A stretch of DNA of 64,000 bases. It comes from Mycobacterium sp. ITM-2016-00317. Lineage in GTDB: Bacteria > Actinomycetota > Actinomycetes > Mycobacteriales > Mycobacteriaceae. The translations under genes and the position numbers were made by a program. This document shows positions 37,656-46,669 of the stretch, piece by piece (within the stretch, counting starts at the first letter, position 1; every line of letters begins with the position of its first letter). The DNA lies in assembly GCF_002968295.1 (NCBI RefSeq), contig NZ_CP134399.1, positions 1,798,001 to 1,862,000 on the forward strand. Direction: 5' to 3'. The notes under the pieces are model-generated. The model had not been told where the DNA came from. It saw only the letters and a program-made list of their open reading frames with translations, and ran no database searches.

Positions 37656-38578
37656 TCGTCGGTGACTGCGTCGGCCACGGCCTCACCGCCGCCACCATCA
37701 TGGGTCAGCTGCGCAGCGCCTGCCGCGCGCTGCTGCTGGAACACCCCAGCCCGGCCGCGGCGCTGTCGGCGCTGGACCGATTCGCGGCGCGGCTGCCGGG
37801 AGCACGGTGCACGACGGCCTTCTGTGCGGTGCTGGACCCGCAGAACGGCGAGTTGGTGTACTCGTGCGCGGGTCACCCGCCCCCGATCCTGGTGACCGCG
37901 GACCGTTCCACCCGACTGCTGGAGGGGGCGCGCGCGACACCGCTGGGGCTGACGAAACCGCCGCACCGCACCGAGGCCCGGGAGACGATGCCGCCGCGGG
38001 CCACCCTGCTGCTGTACACCGACGGTCTGGTCGAACGCAGACGGGAGTCGATCGACGACGGGATCGCCCGCGCGACCGACGTCGTGCAGGACAACCGCAC
38101 CACCGCGCTGGACGAGCTGGCGAATGTGATCATGTCGCGGCTCGCACCGGCCGACGGCTACCACGACGACGTGGCACTGCTTCTCTACCGCCAGCCCGCC
38201 CCGCTCGATCTCGAGTTTCCCGCGGACGTGGCGGAGTTGGCCGGCAGCCGGGCCGTGCTGCGGGATTGGCTGACCGCCGTGGGGGTTTCGCAGGAGCAGG
38301 CGCTGGATGTGCTGATCGCAGTCGGGGAGGCACTGGCCAATTCCATCGAGCACGGGCATCGCGAGAGTCCCGACGGGACGGTGCGGCTGTGTGCCACGGC
38401 GCTGCCCGACACGGTGTTCGTGACCATCGCCGACTCCGGCACCTGGAAGGCGCCCGCAGAGGTGCCGGCGCTGCATCGGGGGAGGGGCATCGCGCTGATG
38501 CAGGCCTTGATGCAGGATGTCACCATCGACACCCAGTCCACCGGCACCACGGTGCGCATGAACACCAGGATTCACTGA
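37484..38578 (+). CDS. SpoIIE/PP2C phosphatase with RsbW-like ATPase domain
   Basis: 364 residues. The phosphatase domain (about 20-220) has the metal motifs GGDWYDVVDLDDGKIGLIVGD and YSCAGHPPPIL, with GYHDDVALLLY at its end. The second domain (230-355) is a GHKL serine kinase of the RsbW type with EALANSIEHGH and GRGIALMQALM. The first would dephosphorylate STAS proteins; the second would phosphorylate them or bind a sigma factor. The GTG 37484 has no ribosome site and lies inside the previous gene; this is probably the C-terminal half of the hybrid kinase after a one-base deletion, as in Rv1364c-type multi-domain regulators. Confidence 0.85.
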   Translation: MHQIDQQRETALALQHAILGPALSSGFAVRYQPATSPLQVGGDWYDVVDLDDGKIGLIVGDCVGHGLTAATIMGQLRSACRALLLEHPSPAAALSALDRFAARLPGARCTTAFCAVLDPQNGELVYSCAGHPPPILVTADRSTRLLEGARATPLGLTKPPHRTEARETMPPRATLLLYTDGLVERRRESIDDGIARATDVVQDNRTTALDELANVIMSRLAPADGYHDDVALLLYRQPAPLDLEFPADVAELAGSRAVLRDWLTAVGVSQEQALDVLIAVGEALANSIEHGHRESPDGTVRLCATALPDTVFVTIADSGTWKAPAEVPALHRGRGIALMQALMQDVTIDTQSTGTTVRMNTRIH

Positions 38579-38883
38579 TGCCCACCCCGCTGAGCCTGCA
38601 CACCGACCGTCAGGGCGACGGCTCGATGATGCTGACGGTTGTCGGCGAGCTGGACATGAGCAACATCGCCGGATTCGCCGAGGCCGTCGACGCCGCGGTC
38701 GGGCCCGACGGACAGACACTGCTCGTCGACCTGAGCGCGGTGGGCTACCTCGACAGCGGCGCCATCAACGTGCTCTTCGAGTACGCGGAATCGATTGAGC
38801 TGCTGGTGAACCCGATCCTGCTACCGGTGCTCACCATCAGCGGGCTGACCAGGGTGACGGTGGTCAAGCCGACCGGCGGGTAG
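38578..38883 (+). CDS. STAS-domain anti-sigma factor antagonist (second copy)
   Basis: 101 residues, single STAS domain: MMLTVVGELDMSNIAGFAEAV, LLVDLSAVGYLDSGAINVLFEYA. Ser60 in LDSGA is the expected phosphorylation site. It starts within the stop codon of the phosphatase/ATPase gene (TGATG), so it is translationally coupled and is the best candidate for its direct substrate. Two different STAS proteins in one island suggest two inputs to one switch. Confidence 0.88.
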   Translation: MPTPLSLHTDRQGDGSMMLTVVGELDMSNIAGFAEAVDAAVGPDGQTLLVDLSAVGYLDSGAINVLFEYAESIELLVNPILLPVLTISGLTRVTVVKPTGG

Positions 38884-38889
38884 GGCGTC

Positions 38890-39852
38890 CTAGGGATCCT
38901 CGCCCGAGCGTCGCGCCCTGGCGCGCCGTTTCCCCTCGTGCATCGCCGCGACGCGTGCGACCGGGATGGTCCGCCCGTGTTCGATCAGCTCGGCCGGCAG
39001 CCGTTGCGGCGCCGGCATCGCGTCGGCCCAGGGGTCGCGCCCGGCGAGCGCTTCCGGGGCGGTGTGCACTGTGAAATCGGACGGGTGCACCCGGTCCAGA
39101 TCCGACCAGGACACCGGGAAGGACACCGGCGTGCCCGGCCGCAACCGCGGGCTGTAGGCCGCGGCGACGGTGGCCCCGCCCGCGCGGGTGGCGTCGACGA
39201 ACACCTTGTCCTCGCGGTCGGAGACGATGAACGCGGTCGTGGCGATCGACGGATCGAGCGCCTCGGCGCGCGCGGCCACCGCCCGCGTGGCCGCGGCGAC
39301 GTCGTCGACCGGTGCGGTGTCGTCGATCGGGACGAAGATGTGCAGCCCGCGCGAACCGCTGGTCTTCACCGCGCCCGACAGCCCGCTGTCGGACAGCGCC
39401 TGGCGAACCAGGTGGGCGACCGCCACCACCGCGGCGAAATCGGCGCCGTCGGGCGGGTCGAGGTCGAGGATCAGATGGGTCGGGCGGTAGATGTCGCCGG
39501 CCGGCCCGAGCGCCGGGTGGTACTCGACGGCACGCTGATTGGCCAGCCACATCAAGGTGCGGAGGTCGTCGCAGACGGGGTAGCGGATCTCCCGCTTGGA
39601 CGCCTCCGCCCAGATCGGCACCGTGCGCACCCAGTCCGGGGTGTACTTGGGCACGTTCTTCTGCATGAACGGGGCCCGCCCCGGCAGCGCCCGCAGCACG
39701 GTCAGCGGCCTGCCGGCGAGCACCGGCAGGATGCGGTCGGCGACGGCGTCCAGGTAGTCGACGAGATCGCGTTTGGTCGCCCCGGCCGCGTCGGTCAGCG
39801 GCTGATCGAGATTGGTCAGCTCGACCCCCGCGCGCTCCCCGTCGCTCGTCAT
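38890..39852 (-). CDS. LigD-type polymerase/primase (PolDom), stand-alone
   Basis: 320 residues matching the polymerase domain of LigD without ligase or nuclease domains. Motifs: LILDLDPPDGADF with the two catalytic Asp, then KTSGSRGLHIFVPI with the nucleotide-binding Ser and His, then the third acidic motif in SWSDLD. Such stand-alone enzymes (PolD1/PolD2 in M. smegmatis) add ribonucleotides or fill gaps in end joining and base repair. ATG 39852. It converges on the second STAS gene with a 6-base gap. Confidence 0.9.
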   Translation of the reverse strand: MTSDGERAGVELTNLDQPLTDAAGATKRDLVDYLDAVADRILPVLAGRPLTVLRALPGRAPFMQKNVPKYTPDWVRTVPIWAEASKREIRYPVCDDLRTLMWLANQRAVEYHPALGPAGDIYRPTHLILDLDPPDGADFAAVVAVAHLVRQALSDSGLSGAVKTSGSRGLHIFVPIDDTAPVDDVAAATRAVAARAEALDPSIATTAFIVSDREDKVFVDATRAGGATVAAAYSPRLRPGTPVSFPVSWSDLDRVHPSDFTVHTAPEALAGRDPWADAMPAPQRLPAELIEHGRTIPVARVAAMHEGKRRARARRSGEDP

Positions 39853-39956
39853 CGGACCAGCCTAGCGGCGCGGCGCCGAAACGCCGGTCGAACGCACTGC
39901 CGCGGCACGCTCTTCCGAAGAGGTTCCCCGCCAGCGATTCTCGTCAGCCACATTGG

Positions 39957-41171
39957 TCAGTCGTAGGGCAGGAACGAGAATCGGTCCCGCAATTGCGCGG
40001 GATCGAGGCCGAAGTCGTGCGGGGTGTAGCGGTGGCCGGCCTGCCCATCCCGGGGGTGGGCGCGATGGTAGTCGGCGACGAAGCCCTTCAGGTCCGCCGG
40101 GGGCGGCATGTCTGCCGCGGCGTAGATCCTCTCCAGCACGGATTCTGGGCGGTCGACGAGATCTCGGTAGGCGACGTCGATGAGGGTGACCTGCTCGCGG
40201 TGGGCCGAGGACCGGAACGCGACGGCGCGCCGGAACCAGCGTTCGCTCTGTTCGACCTGCCTGCGGCCGACGTCGACAGGGTCCACGGCGTCGCTGTAGG
40301 TCGACTGGTACACGGCGAACAGGCTGGCCCCGGATGCGATCGTGGTGACGATGTCGCGGTGGAGCTGGATCACCACGGCGCCGGGAAACGTCGATGCGAC
40401 ATGGTCGAGTTCGGCCATGTGGGCCGGCGCCTTGAGCACGAATCGCCGGTCGTCGCCGAGTTCGAGCAGTTGGAGGATCTCCCGGTACCGCGCATAGGGT
40501 TCGGCGAAGTCCTGGCCGCCGAGCCAGTCCGCGTACTTCGGCACCCGGAACATCGACGTGAACCCCCAGTTGCGCATGTCGGTGCCCATCGCCAGGACGC
40601 ATTCCTCCGGGAGGTCGGGTCCCGACGGATGGACGACCGCCATCGCGGGGTTGAGGGTGTGCAACATCGAGGTCCGCGCCGCGGCCGCCTTCGCGGGTTT
40701 CCGGGCCGACGGCGTCGTGAACGCCCACGGCGCAACGAGTTCCGCGGGCAGCGGGGCGTGCAATCGCGGATCGCGGCCGAGCAGCCGGAACAGGAACGTG
40801 GTGCCGGTCCGCCAGCCGCCGGTGATGACGATCGGGGAGCGGACCGCGTTGTCGCCCGCGGCGGGGTTGTGCTGATGGCACCGGCGGATCGTCGCGCCTG
40901 CGCTGAGCCGGCCCAGCGCGGCCGTCACCGCCGTGCGGACTCCGACGGCGTTGAGCCGGCCCTCCTCCTGCGCCGAGGCGAGAAACATTTCCAGGCCATC
41001 TCGCCAGCCGGGCGCGAACTCCTCGGGTGTCACCTCGCCGCGTGCGGCCATGCGGTCGAGCACGGTCTCGGGATCGAGGGTGTAGCGCTGCGGCCGGTCC
41101 AGGCGGTCCTGCTCTGCGGCGCAGTACATCTCGCGCGCCGCTGCCGAGCGAGGGGACGGTTGCCAGCTCAT
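39957..41171 (-). CDS. Sulfotransferase family protein
   Basis: 404 residues. The 5'-phosphosulfate loop for PAPS is GGWRTGTTFLFRLL and the 3'-phosphate region is IQLHRDIVTTIAS, both standard for sulfotransferases. It would move a sulfate group from PAPS to a lipid, glycolipid or sterol. ATG 41171 overlaps the stop of the upstream DUF1214 gene (ATGA), so the two are translationally coupled; the frame is open ten more residues to a GTG at 41201, which I reject for that reason. Confidence 0.9.
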   Translation of the reverse strand: MSWQPSPRSAAAREMYCAAEQDRLDRPQRYTLDPETVLDRMAARGEVTPEEFAPGWRDGLEMFLASAQEEGRLNAVGVRTAVTAALGRLSAGATIRRCHQHNPAAGDNAVRSPIVITGGWRTGTTFLFRLLGRDPRLHAPLPAELVAPWAFTTPSARKPAKAAAARTSMLHTLNPAMAVVHPSGPDLPEECVLAMGTDMRNWGFTSMFRVPKYADWLGGQDFAEPYARYREILQLLELGDDRRFVLKAPAHMAELDHVASTFPGAVVIQLHRDIVTTIASGASLFAVYQSTYSDAVDPVDVGRRQVEQSERWFRRAVAFRSSAHREQVTLIDVAYRDLVDRPESVLERIYAAADMPPPADLKGFVADYHRAHPRDGQAGHRYTPHDFGLDPAQLRDRFSFLPYD

Positions 41172-42238
41172 GCCGGCCTCAGGTCGGCCATCGGTACGCA
41201 CTGCACGGAGGGGAGTTCGGGGGTATCCGAGGGCTGCAGGAAGCGCATGACGAACACCCCGAACGTCCGGCCCTCGGTGTCGAGCCAGTCGTATCCGGCG
41301 ATGCCGGGATCCCGGGCGGCCAGGACGAAACGATACGCGCCGCCGGCGGTGTGGGCGTGGGCCCCGGTCAGGGACACCGGACGGTGCCGGTAGTCCAGTG
41401 AATTCAGGAATCTGCTGTAGAGCACGATGTTCCAGTGCCGGCAGTCCACCGGCGGGCCCTCCACGACCAGTGCCTCACCGGGGCTCAGCGCCCATGCGCC
41501 CCGCAGATAGTGGATGCCCGGCTCGGTGAAGGCCGCGCCACCGGTCATCGCCGACCAGTGCCTGACGGCGTTGGGCGACTTGATGTCCCGTGCCGTGGAC
41601 ATCTCGAACACCGTCGGCACCTGCGCGAGCACCGTTCCCAGCTTCGCCAGGTCGCGGGCGAACTCAGCTGCGTCGGGGACCGGCACACGGTCGAGTTCGT
41701 CGCAGCGGGTGATCCGGCAGTCACCTTCGTGGACCGGGTCGTGCCGGTCGTGGACGAAGCGGACCCACACCGAGGTCGTCTCGGCGGGCAGATGCAGGTG
41801 CGACGGCGAGGAGCGCCGGTCGGGGGACAGCGTCAGGGTGAATCCGCCACGGTCGTCGACCACGAGTCCGTCGGAGTCGATGCGCGCCACCGCCGACGCA
41901 TCGGCCACCCCGCGTCCGGTGTAGGCGGTGATCGACTGGTAGACGGAGTCTCCGATGTTGCCGGTGAGCCGGTACTCGTGCCGGCCGGAGATGCCGGCGA
42001 TCCAGTACCGGTAATCGGGGTTGTCCATGAAGAACTTCTGCCGCCAACCGTTGAACGGCACCAGCTCCGGCGCCTCCGGGTCGGTCTCGAAGCGGCCGAG
42101 CAGATTGTTCGTCGCGCGCAGCAGCGCACGGTAGCCGTCGGCGCGTTCCTGCGGGTCCAGTGTCGCGCCGGCTTCCTCGAGCTGCCGCCCCGCGCTCGCC
42201 AGCCCGTCCACCAGGCGCGCCCACGCCTCGGCGCTCAC
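41168..42238 (-). CDS. DUF1214 domain protein coupled to a sulfotransferase
   Basis: About 356 residues. The C-terminal half has the DUF1214 pattern: NIVLYSRFLNSLDYRHRPVSL, YRFVLAARDPGIAGYDWLDTEGR and FLQPSDTPELPSVQC. DUF1214 proteins have no proven reaction. The frame is open 46 residues further, to a non-standard start at 42376, but that would leave three bases to the divergent transporter; GTG 42238 leaves about 140 bases for promoters. It recurs beside sulfotransferases in mycobacteria to my knowledge, and here the two genes overlap by four bases. Confidence 0.75.
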   Translation of the reverse strand: MSAEAWARLVDGLASAGRQLEEAGATLDPQERADGYRALLRATNNLLGRFETDPEAPELVPFNGWRQKFFMDNPDYRYWIAGISGRHEYRLTGNIGDSVYQSITAYTGRGVADASAVARIDSDGLVVDDRGGFTLTLSPDRRSSPSHLHLPAETTSVWVRFVHDRHDPVHEGDCRITRCDELDRVPVPDAAEFARDLAKLGTVLAQVPTVFEMSTARDIKSPNAVRHWSAMTGGAAFTEPGIHYLRGAWALSPGEALVVEGPPVDCRHWNIVLYSRFLNSLDYRHRPVSLTGAHAHTAGGAYRFVLAARDPGIAGYDWLDTEGRTFGVFVMRFLQPSDTPELPSVQCVPMADLRPA

Positions 42239-42379
42239 GTCCCGGCGGCTTCCGGCATGGGAAACGAGTGTTCTCGATGACGGCACAGGTGTCAACGACG
42301 TCGCGATGGCGCCGGTCCCGCCCGGTGATTGCGAGATTCTGGTCCGGACACCGTGTTCGGGGCATAGCGTCTGCATGCA

Positions 42380-44407
42380 ATGGACCGGAGCTCAGCAACA
42401 GAGCCGGGCAACCCGCCGACGGTGGTTGCCACGCCGCCTGCGGCGCTCCAGGTCGACGATCAGGAGAAGCCGGCCCGCGAGTTGTCCGGCTGGACCGGGC
42501 GGCTGGTCGCCGGGGTGGCGTTCGCTGTCGCGCTGCTGACCATCGGGCAGGTCTTCCGGCCGCTGTCGCAGGGCAGCCAGTACTACCTGATCGTGTTCCT
42601 GGCCGGCTCGCTGCCGTTGGTGTACCTGGTCTACCGGTCGGGCTGGCGCGAGCGCCTCGACCCGCGGGACCGGCCGGGGCCGCTCGACTGGGTGCTGGCC
42701 GTGATCACGTTGCTGGTCTGCCTGTATCCGATCCTGCCGATCCGGATCGGCGCCGGCGGCGGCGGATACAACGCGTTCCTCGACCGTCAGGGCATGCTCG
42801 TACCGACCGACATCGTGATGGGCACGCTGCTGCTGATCCTCATCCTCGAGGCCTGCCGCCGGACCACCGGCTGGGCGTTGCCGGTGGTATGCGGCGCCTT
42901 CCTGGCCTACGGCTATTACGGCGGGCTGATGCCCCAGGGGTGGGCGATCGGTCACGCGGGCCTGGATTTCGACCAGATCGTCGACGCGCTGTACAACTCC
43001 GGCAGCGGGTTCTTCGGCACGCCACTCGATGTGGCCGCCACCTACATCGTGTTGTTCACCATCTACGGTGCCGTGCTCGAGCTGTCCGGCGGCGCCCGGT
43101 TCTTCGTCGACCTGTCGGTCGCGGCCTTCCGGCGCTCGCGCAGCGCCGCGGGCCGCACCACGGTCGCCTCGGGGCTTCTGCTCGGCACCGTCTCCGGCTC
43201 AGGCACCGCGACCGCAGTCACCGTCGGTGCGATCACCTGGCCGATCATGAGGAGTGCCGGCTACACCCCCGAACGTGCCGGCGGGGTGCTCGCCGCGGCG
43301 GGGGTCGGTGCGCTGCTGTCTCCGCCCACGCTGGGCGCGGCGGCGTTCATCGTCGCCGAATACCTCGAGGTCTCCTACCTCACGGTGCTCGGCTGGGCGA
43401 TGATCCCCACCGTCCTGTACTACCTGGGCATCCTGCTGGCCGTCGAGATCGACGCCCGACGCTTCGGCATGAAACCGGCCCACCTCGGCACCGAGTCGGC
43501 GTGGAAGCTGTTGGGCCGGTTCGGCTACCACTTCGCCTCGATGATCGCGATCGTGGTGTTCCTGGCGCTGGGGATGTCGGCCACCAGGGCGGTGGTCTAC
43601 GCGACGGCGCTGGCGTTCGTGCTGAGCTTCCTGGACCGGCGGGGCCGGTTGACCCCGCGCCGGCTCTTCGAGGCGTTGAGCGTGGGCGTCCGTGGGGTCC
43701 TTCCGGTGGTCGCGGTCTGTGCCGCGGCCGGCGTCATCACCGCGATGACGACCAAAACCGGTCTGGGATCGCAATTCTCGTCCGTTCTGGTGGGCGGGGT
43801 GGACTCGCTCACCGACAACCGAACCGTGGTCCTGGCGCTGACCGCTGTGTTCGCCGCGGTGGCGCTGGCCCTTCTCGGGTTGGCGATACCGGTGACGGCG
43901 TCGTTCGTGATCGGTTGGGTCATCATCGGGCAGGCCCTGCTCGCCCTCGACGTGCCCGCGCCGGCCGCCGCGATGTTCGTCTTCTACTACTCGGTGCTGT
44001 CCGAGGTCACCCCGCCGACCGCGCTCGCAGCGGTCGGCGCGTCGGCGGTCACCGGGGGTCGTGCGATCCCCACGATGTGGCAGGCGCTGCGGTACGCCGC
44101 GCCTGCGTTCCTGGTGCCGATCGCGTTCGTGTTGACCACGCCCGGCGAGTATCTGCTGGGCCGCGGTCCGGTGCTCGGTGTGCTGTGGGCTTCCGCCGCG
44201 GCGTGCGCCGGCATCGTCGCGCTGTCGTTCGCGGCCGGCGGCTGGGCCCTCGGGGTCGGTGCGCTCGGTCCGATCGCGCGCTCGCTCAGCGCACTCGGCG
44301 CACTGCTGCTGCTGTTCCTGCACCCCGTCACGATCGCGGCGGGACTGGTGTGTCTGCTCGGGGCAGTCGCGCCGACCTTCATCACCGACAAGAGGAGACG
44401 GACATGA
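42380..44407 (+). CDS. TRAP transporter fused permease (DctQM, TAXI type)
   Basis: 675 residues and roughly 16-18 membrane helices. The first third carries the DctQ-like segments and YNAFLDRQGMLVPTDIVMG; the rest is the DctM-like part with TVSGSGTATAVTVGAITWPIMRSAGYTPE and LSPPTLGAAAFIVAEYL, which are signatures of fused TAXI-type permeases. It is driven by an ion gradient and imports the ligand delivered by the binding protein encoded next (ATGA overlap). Start ATG 42380. The substrate may be a carboxylate or other small organic acid. Confidence 0.93.
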   Translation: MDRSSATEPGNPPTVVATPPAALQVDDQEKPARELSGWTGRLVAGVAFAVALLTIGQVFRPLSQGSQYYLIVFLAGSLPLVYLVYRSGWRERLDPRDRPGPLDWVLAVITLLVCLYPILPIRIGAGGGGYNAFLDRQGMLVPTDIVMGTLLLILILEACRRTTGWALPVVCGAFLAYGYYGGLMPQGWAIGHAGLDFDQIVDALYNSGSGFFGTPLDVAATYIVLFTIYGAVLELSGGARFFVDLSVAAFRRSRSAAGRTTVASGLLLGTVSGSGTATAVTVGAITWPIMRSAGYTPERAGGVLAAAGVGALLSPPTLGAAAFIVAEYLEVSYLTVLGWAMIPTVLYYLGILLAVEIDARRFGMKPAHLGTESAWKLLGRFGYHFASMIAIVVFLALGMSATRAVVYATALAFVLSFLDRRGRLTPRRLFEALSVGVRGVLPVVAVCAAAGVITAMTTKTGLGSQFSSVLVGGVDSLTDNRTVVLALTAVFAAVALALLGLAIPVTASFVIGWVIIGQALLALDVPAPAAAMFVFYYSVLSEVTPPTALAAVGASAVTGGRAIPTMWQALRYAAPAFLVPIAFVLTTPGEYLLGRGPVLGVLWASAAACAGIVALSFAAGGWALGVGALGPIARSLSALGALLLLFLHPVTIAAGLVCLLGAVAPTFITDKRRRT

Positions 44408-45423
44408 GACGTGCGACGAGAACCTTGGCCGGCCTCGCGGCGGTGGTGTGCGCCGCGGCCGCGACGGCCGGTTGCGGTGGCAGGCAGGACGCCCCCACCG
44501 CCGATTCCGGCGGCGAGATCACCTGCGAGGTCGGGCCGGACACCCGGGTCAGCATCGCGACGGGCAACTCGACGGGGGTGTACTTCTCGCTCGGCAACGC
44601 GTACGCCGAGCAGATCTCGGTGGCCACCGACGGCACGGTCAAGGCCACGGCCGCCGAGACCGGCGCCTCGGTGCAGAACATCCAGCAGCTCGTCGGCGGC
44701 AGCTATCAGGTGGCGTTCTCGCTGGCCGACACCGCCGCCGACGCGGTCGAGGGCACGGGCAGTTTCGATGGGGAAAAGCAGCCGGTGCAAGCGATCTCGC
44801 GCATCTACCCGAACTACACCCAGGTGATCGCGCGCACCGACAGCGGCATCACCTCGATCGCGGACATGCGCGGCAAACGGGTCTCGACGGGCTCGCCGGG
44901 ATCGGGCACCGAGGTCATCGCCAACCGGCTGCTGGAGTCGGCCGGACTCGACCCGGCTGCCGATGTCGCCGCCCAGCGCCTCGATCTCACCAAGACCGTG
45001 GACGGCATGAAGGACGGCTCCATCGACGCGCTGTTCTGGTCCGGCGGGCTGCCCACGCCGGGGATCACCGACCTGCTCACCACGTCGCGCAACGAGGTGG
45101 TCTTCCTCGACATCACCCCGCAGCTGTCCCGGATGGCCGAGATCAGCCCCGCCTACGAGGAGGGCGTCATCCCCGCCGCGACCTACCAGTTGCCCGGCGA
45201 CGTCAAGACCATCGTGGTGGCGAACATGCTGCTGGTGCGCGACGACCTGGACGCGAACCTGGCCTGTGTGCTGACCAGGACGCTGTTCGACCGGAAGCCG
45301 CAACTGGAGCAGGTGGTCGGCGCCGCGAAGGGCATCAACCTGGAGACCGCCCGCGACACCGATCCGGTGCCGCTGAACCGCGGGGCCGCGCACGCCCTGG
45401 ACGAACTGGGCGCGGCCGGCTGA
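44404..45423 (+). CDS. TAXI-family TRAP solute-binding lipoprotein
   Basis: 339 residues. Signal peptide with a lipobox ending in Cys24 (ATAGC), then the TAXI domain: SIATGNSTGVYFSLGNAYAEQI, GTVKATAAETGASVQNIQQL, DMRGKRVSTGSPGSGTEV and ALFWSGGLPTPGI. TAXI proteins bind glutamate-like or other carboxylates in some bacteria; the ligand here is unknown. ATG 44404 sits inside the permease stop, with GAGGAGACGG as ribosome site. It converges with the frameshifted acyl-CoA dehydrogenase. Confidence 0.93.
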   Translation: MRRATRTLAGLAAVVCAAAATAGCGGRQDAPTADSGGEITCEVGPDTRVSIATGNSTGVYFSLGNAYAEQISVATDGTVKATAAETGASVQNIQQLVGGSYQVAFSLADTAADAVEGTGSFDGEKQPVQAISRIYPNYTQVIARTDSGITSIADMRGKRVSTGSPGSGTEVIANRLLESAGLDPAADVAAQRLDLTKTVDGMKDGSIDALFWSGGLPTPGITDLLTTSRNEVVFLDITPQLSRMAEISPAYEEGVIPAATYQLPGDVKTIVVANMLLVRDDLDANLACVLTRTLFDRKPQLEQVVGAAKGINLETARDTDPVPLNRGAAHALDELGAAG

Positions 45424-45429
45424 ATCCGG

Positions 45430-46553
45430 TTACGCCTGCGCCGATTCCAGTAGGTGGCAGAGCCGTTCACGGTGGAAGCGGGTGTCGCCCGACAGCAGCG
45501 CGTCCGTGCGTGCCCGCCGCAGGAAGAGATGCAGGTCGTGCTCCCAGGTGAAACCGATCCCGCCGTGCAGTTGCAGCGCCTCGCCGGCGATGCGGCCGGC
45601 CGCGTCGGAGACATAGGCCTTGGCGACGCTGACCGCACGGTCGGCGTCCTGCGGGTCACCGTCGAGCGCCATCGCGGCGTGGTAGGTCGCGGCGGTACTG
45701 GCCTGTACCCAGATCCGCATGTCGGCGCACTTGTGTTTGACGGCCTGGAAGCTGCCGACCGGGCGGCCGAATTGGACCCGTTCCTTGACGTAGTCGACGG
45801 TCATCGCGAGGAGCCGCTGCCCGATGCCGACGAGCTCGGCGCACAGCAGCACGGTGTGCAGACGCATCGATTCGGCGAGTGACTGTGCGGCCGGTCCGCC
45901 GGCCGCGCACAGTGCCGTGGAGTCGACCGCCACGTCGTCGAAGGTGACATCGCAGTAACTGCGGGTGACGTCGAGGGTGCGTTGCCGGTCGATGCGCACC
46001 CCGACGCTGTCGGCGGGCACGAGGAATCGGGCGGCGAACCGTCGAGGACGGCGTCGACGAGCAGCAGGTGGGCCGCGTCGGCGTCCTGAACCGACACCTT
46101 CGAGCCGCGGAGCAGGTAGCCGCCGTCGTGGCGGTGCGCGACGGTGCCCATGCTCGCCGCGCCCCAGGACCGGCCGAACTCCGCGTACGCCCAGGCGGCG
46201 ATCAGCGACCCTTCGGAGATCGCTTGCAGCAGCTTGTCTTTGTCGCCGACGTCGGATCGGCTCACCGCGTCCGCGGTCACGACGACGGGGATGAACGGAG
46301 TCGCGGCCAGGCCGTAACCCAGTTCGACCGCCACCAGCGCCAGGTCGACGGGGCGCTGTCCGAGGCCGCCGTCGTTCTCGGCGATCCCCAGCGCAGGCCA
46401 GCCGAGATCGGCGCCGCGGTCCCAGAGTTGGGCGTCGAAGCCTTCGGTGCCGTCGAGCAGCCCGCGGGCCCTGTCCACCGAGTGGAGTTTGGCCAGCAGC
46501 GCGCGGGTGGAATCGACCAGCCCTCGTTGTTCGTCGGTGAGCTCGAAGTTCAC
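45430..46553 (-). pseudogene. Acyl-CoA dehydrogenase, frameshifted
   Basis: From GTG 46553 (with AAGGAG six bases upstream) the frame reads MNFELTDEQRGLVDSTRALL and the N-terminal and middle acyl-CoA dehydrogenase domains as far as DAVLDGSP. At 46029-46031 one base is missing in a C run (minus strand), and the rest of the protein, ARFLVPAD, then GRPVGSFQAVKHKCADM and LQLHGGIGFTWEHDLHLFLRRA, is in the next frame down to 45430. Corrected, it is about 374 residues and has the usual C-terminal FAD-binding motif. It is divergent from a second acyl-CoA dehydrogenase, and such pairs often form heteromers. Confidence 0.8.
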
Positions 46554-46621
46554 AGGCGCTCCTTAACTGGGAGGAGGTGATCGGGGTCGGGGCCGCGAAA
46601 CCCTTCACAAAGATACAGGAT

Positions 46622-46640
46622 ACTGATTAAGCTCAATCAG
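46622..46640. promoter_or_regulatory. Near-perfect palindrome in the divergent promoter region; candidate operator
   Basis: CTGATTaAGCTcAATCAG (46623-46640) has six-base outer arms and a four-base inner palindrome with one mismatched pair. It sits between the divergent acyl-CoA dehydrogenase genes, 30 bases before the TTG at 46670. On the minus strand 46622-46635 reads TGAG-CTTA-ATCAGT, which matches TGAG-TAAG-ATCAGT at 61431-61444. Confidence 0.6.
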
Positions 46641-46669
46641 GCTTGCGGGATCGGACAGCGGAGGACGCT

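Noticed and set aside
42160..44403. Upstream extension of the TAXI binding-protein frame across the whole permease gene
   Set aside because: The extension is a frame shadow of the permease; the real start at ATG 44404 has a ribosome site and a lipoprotein signal.
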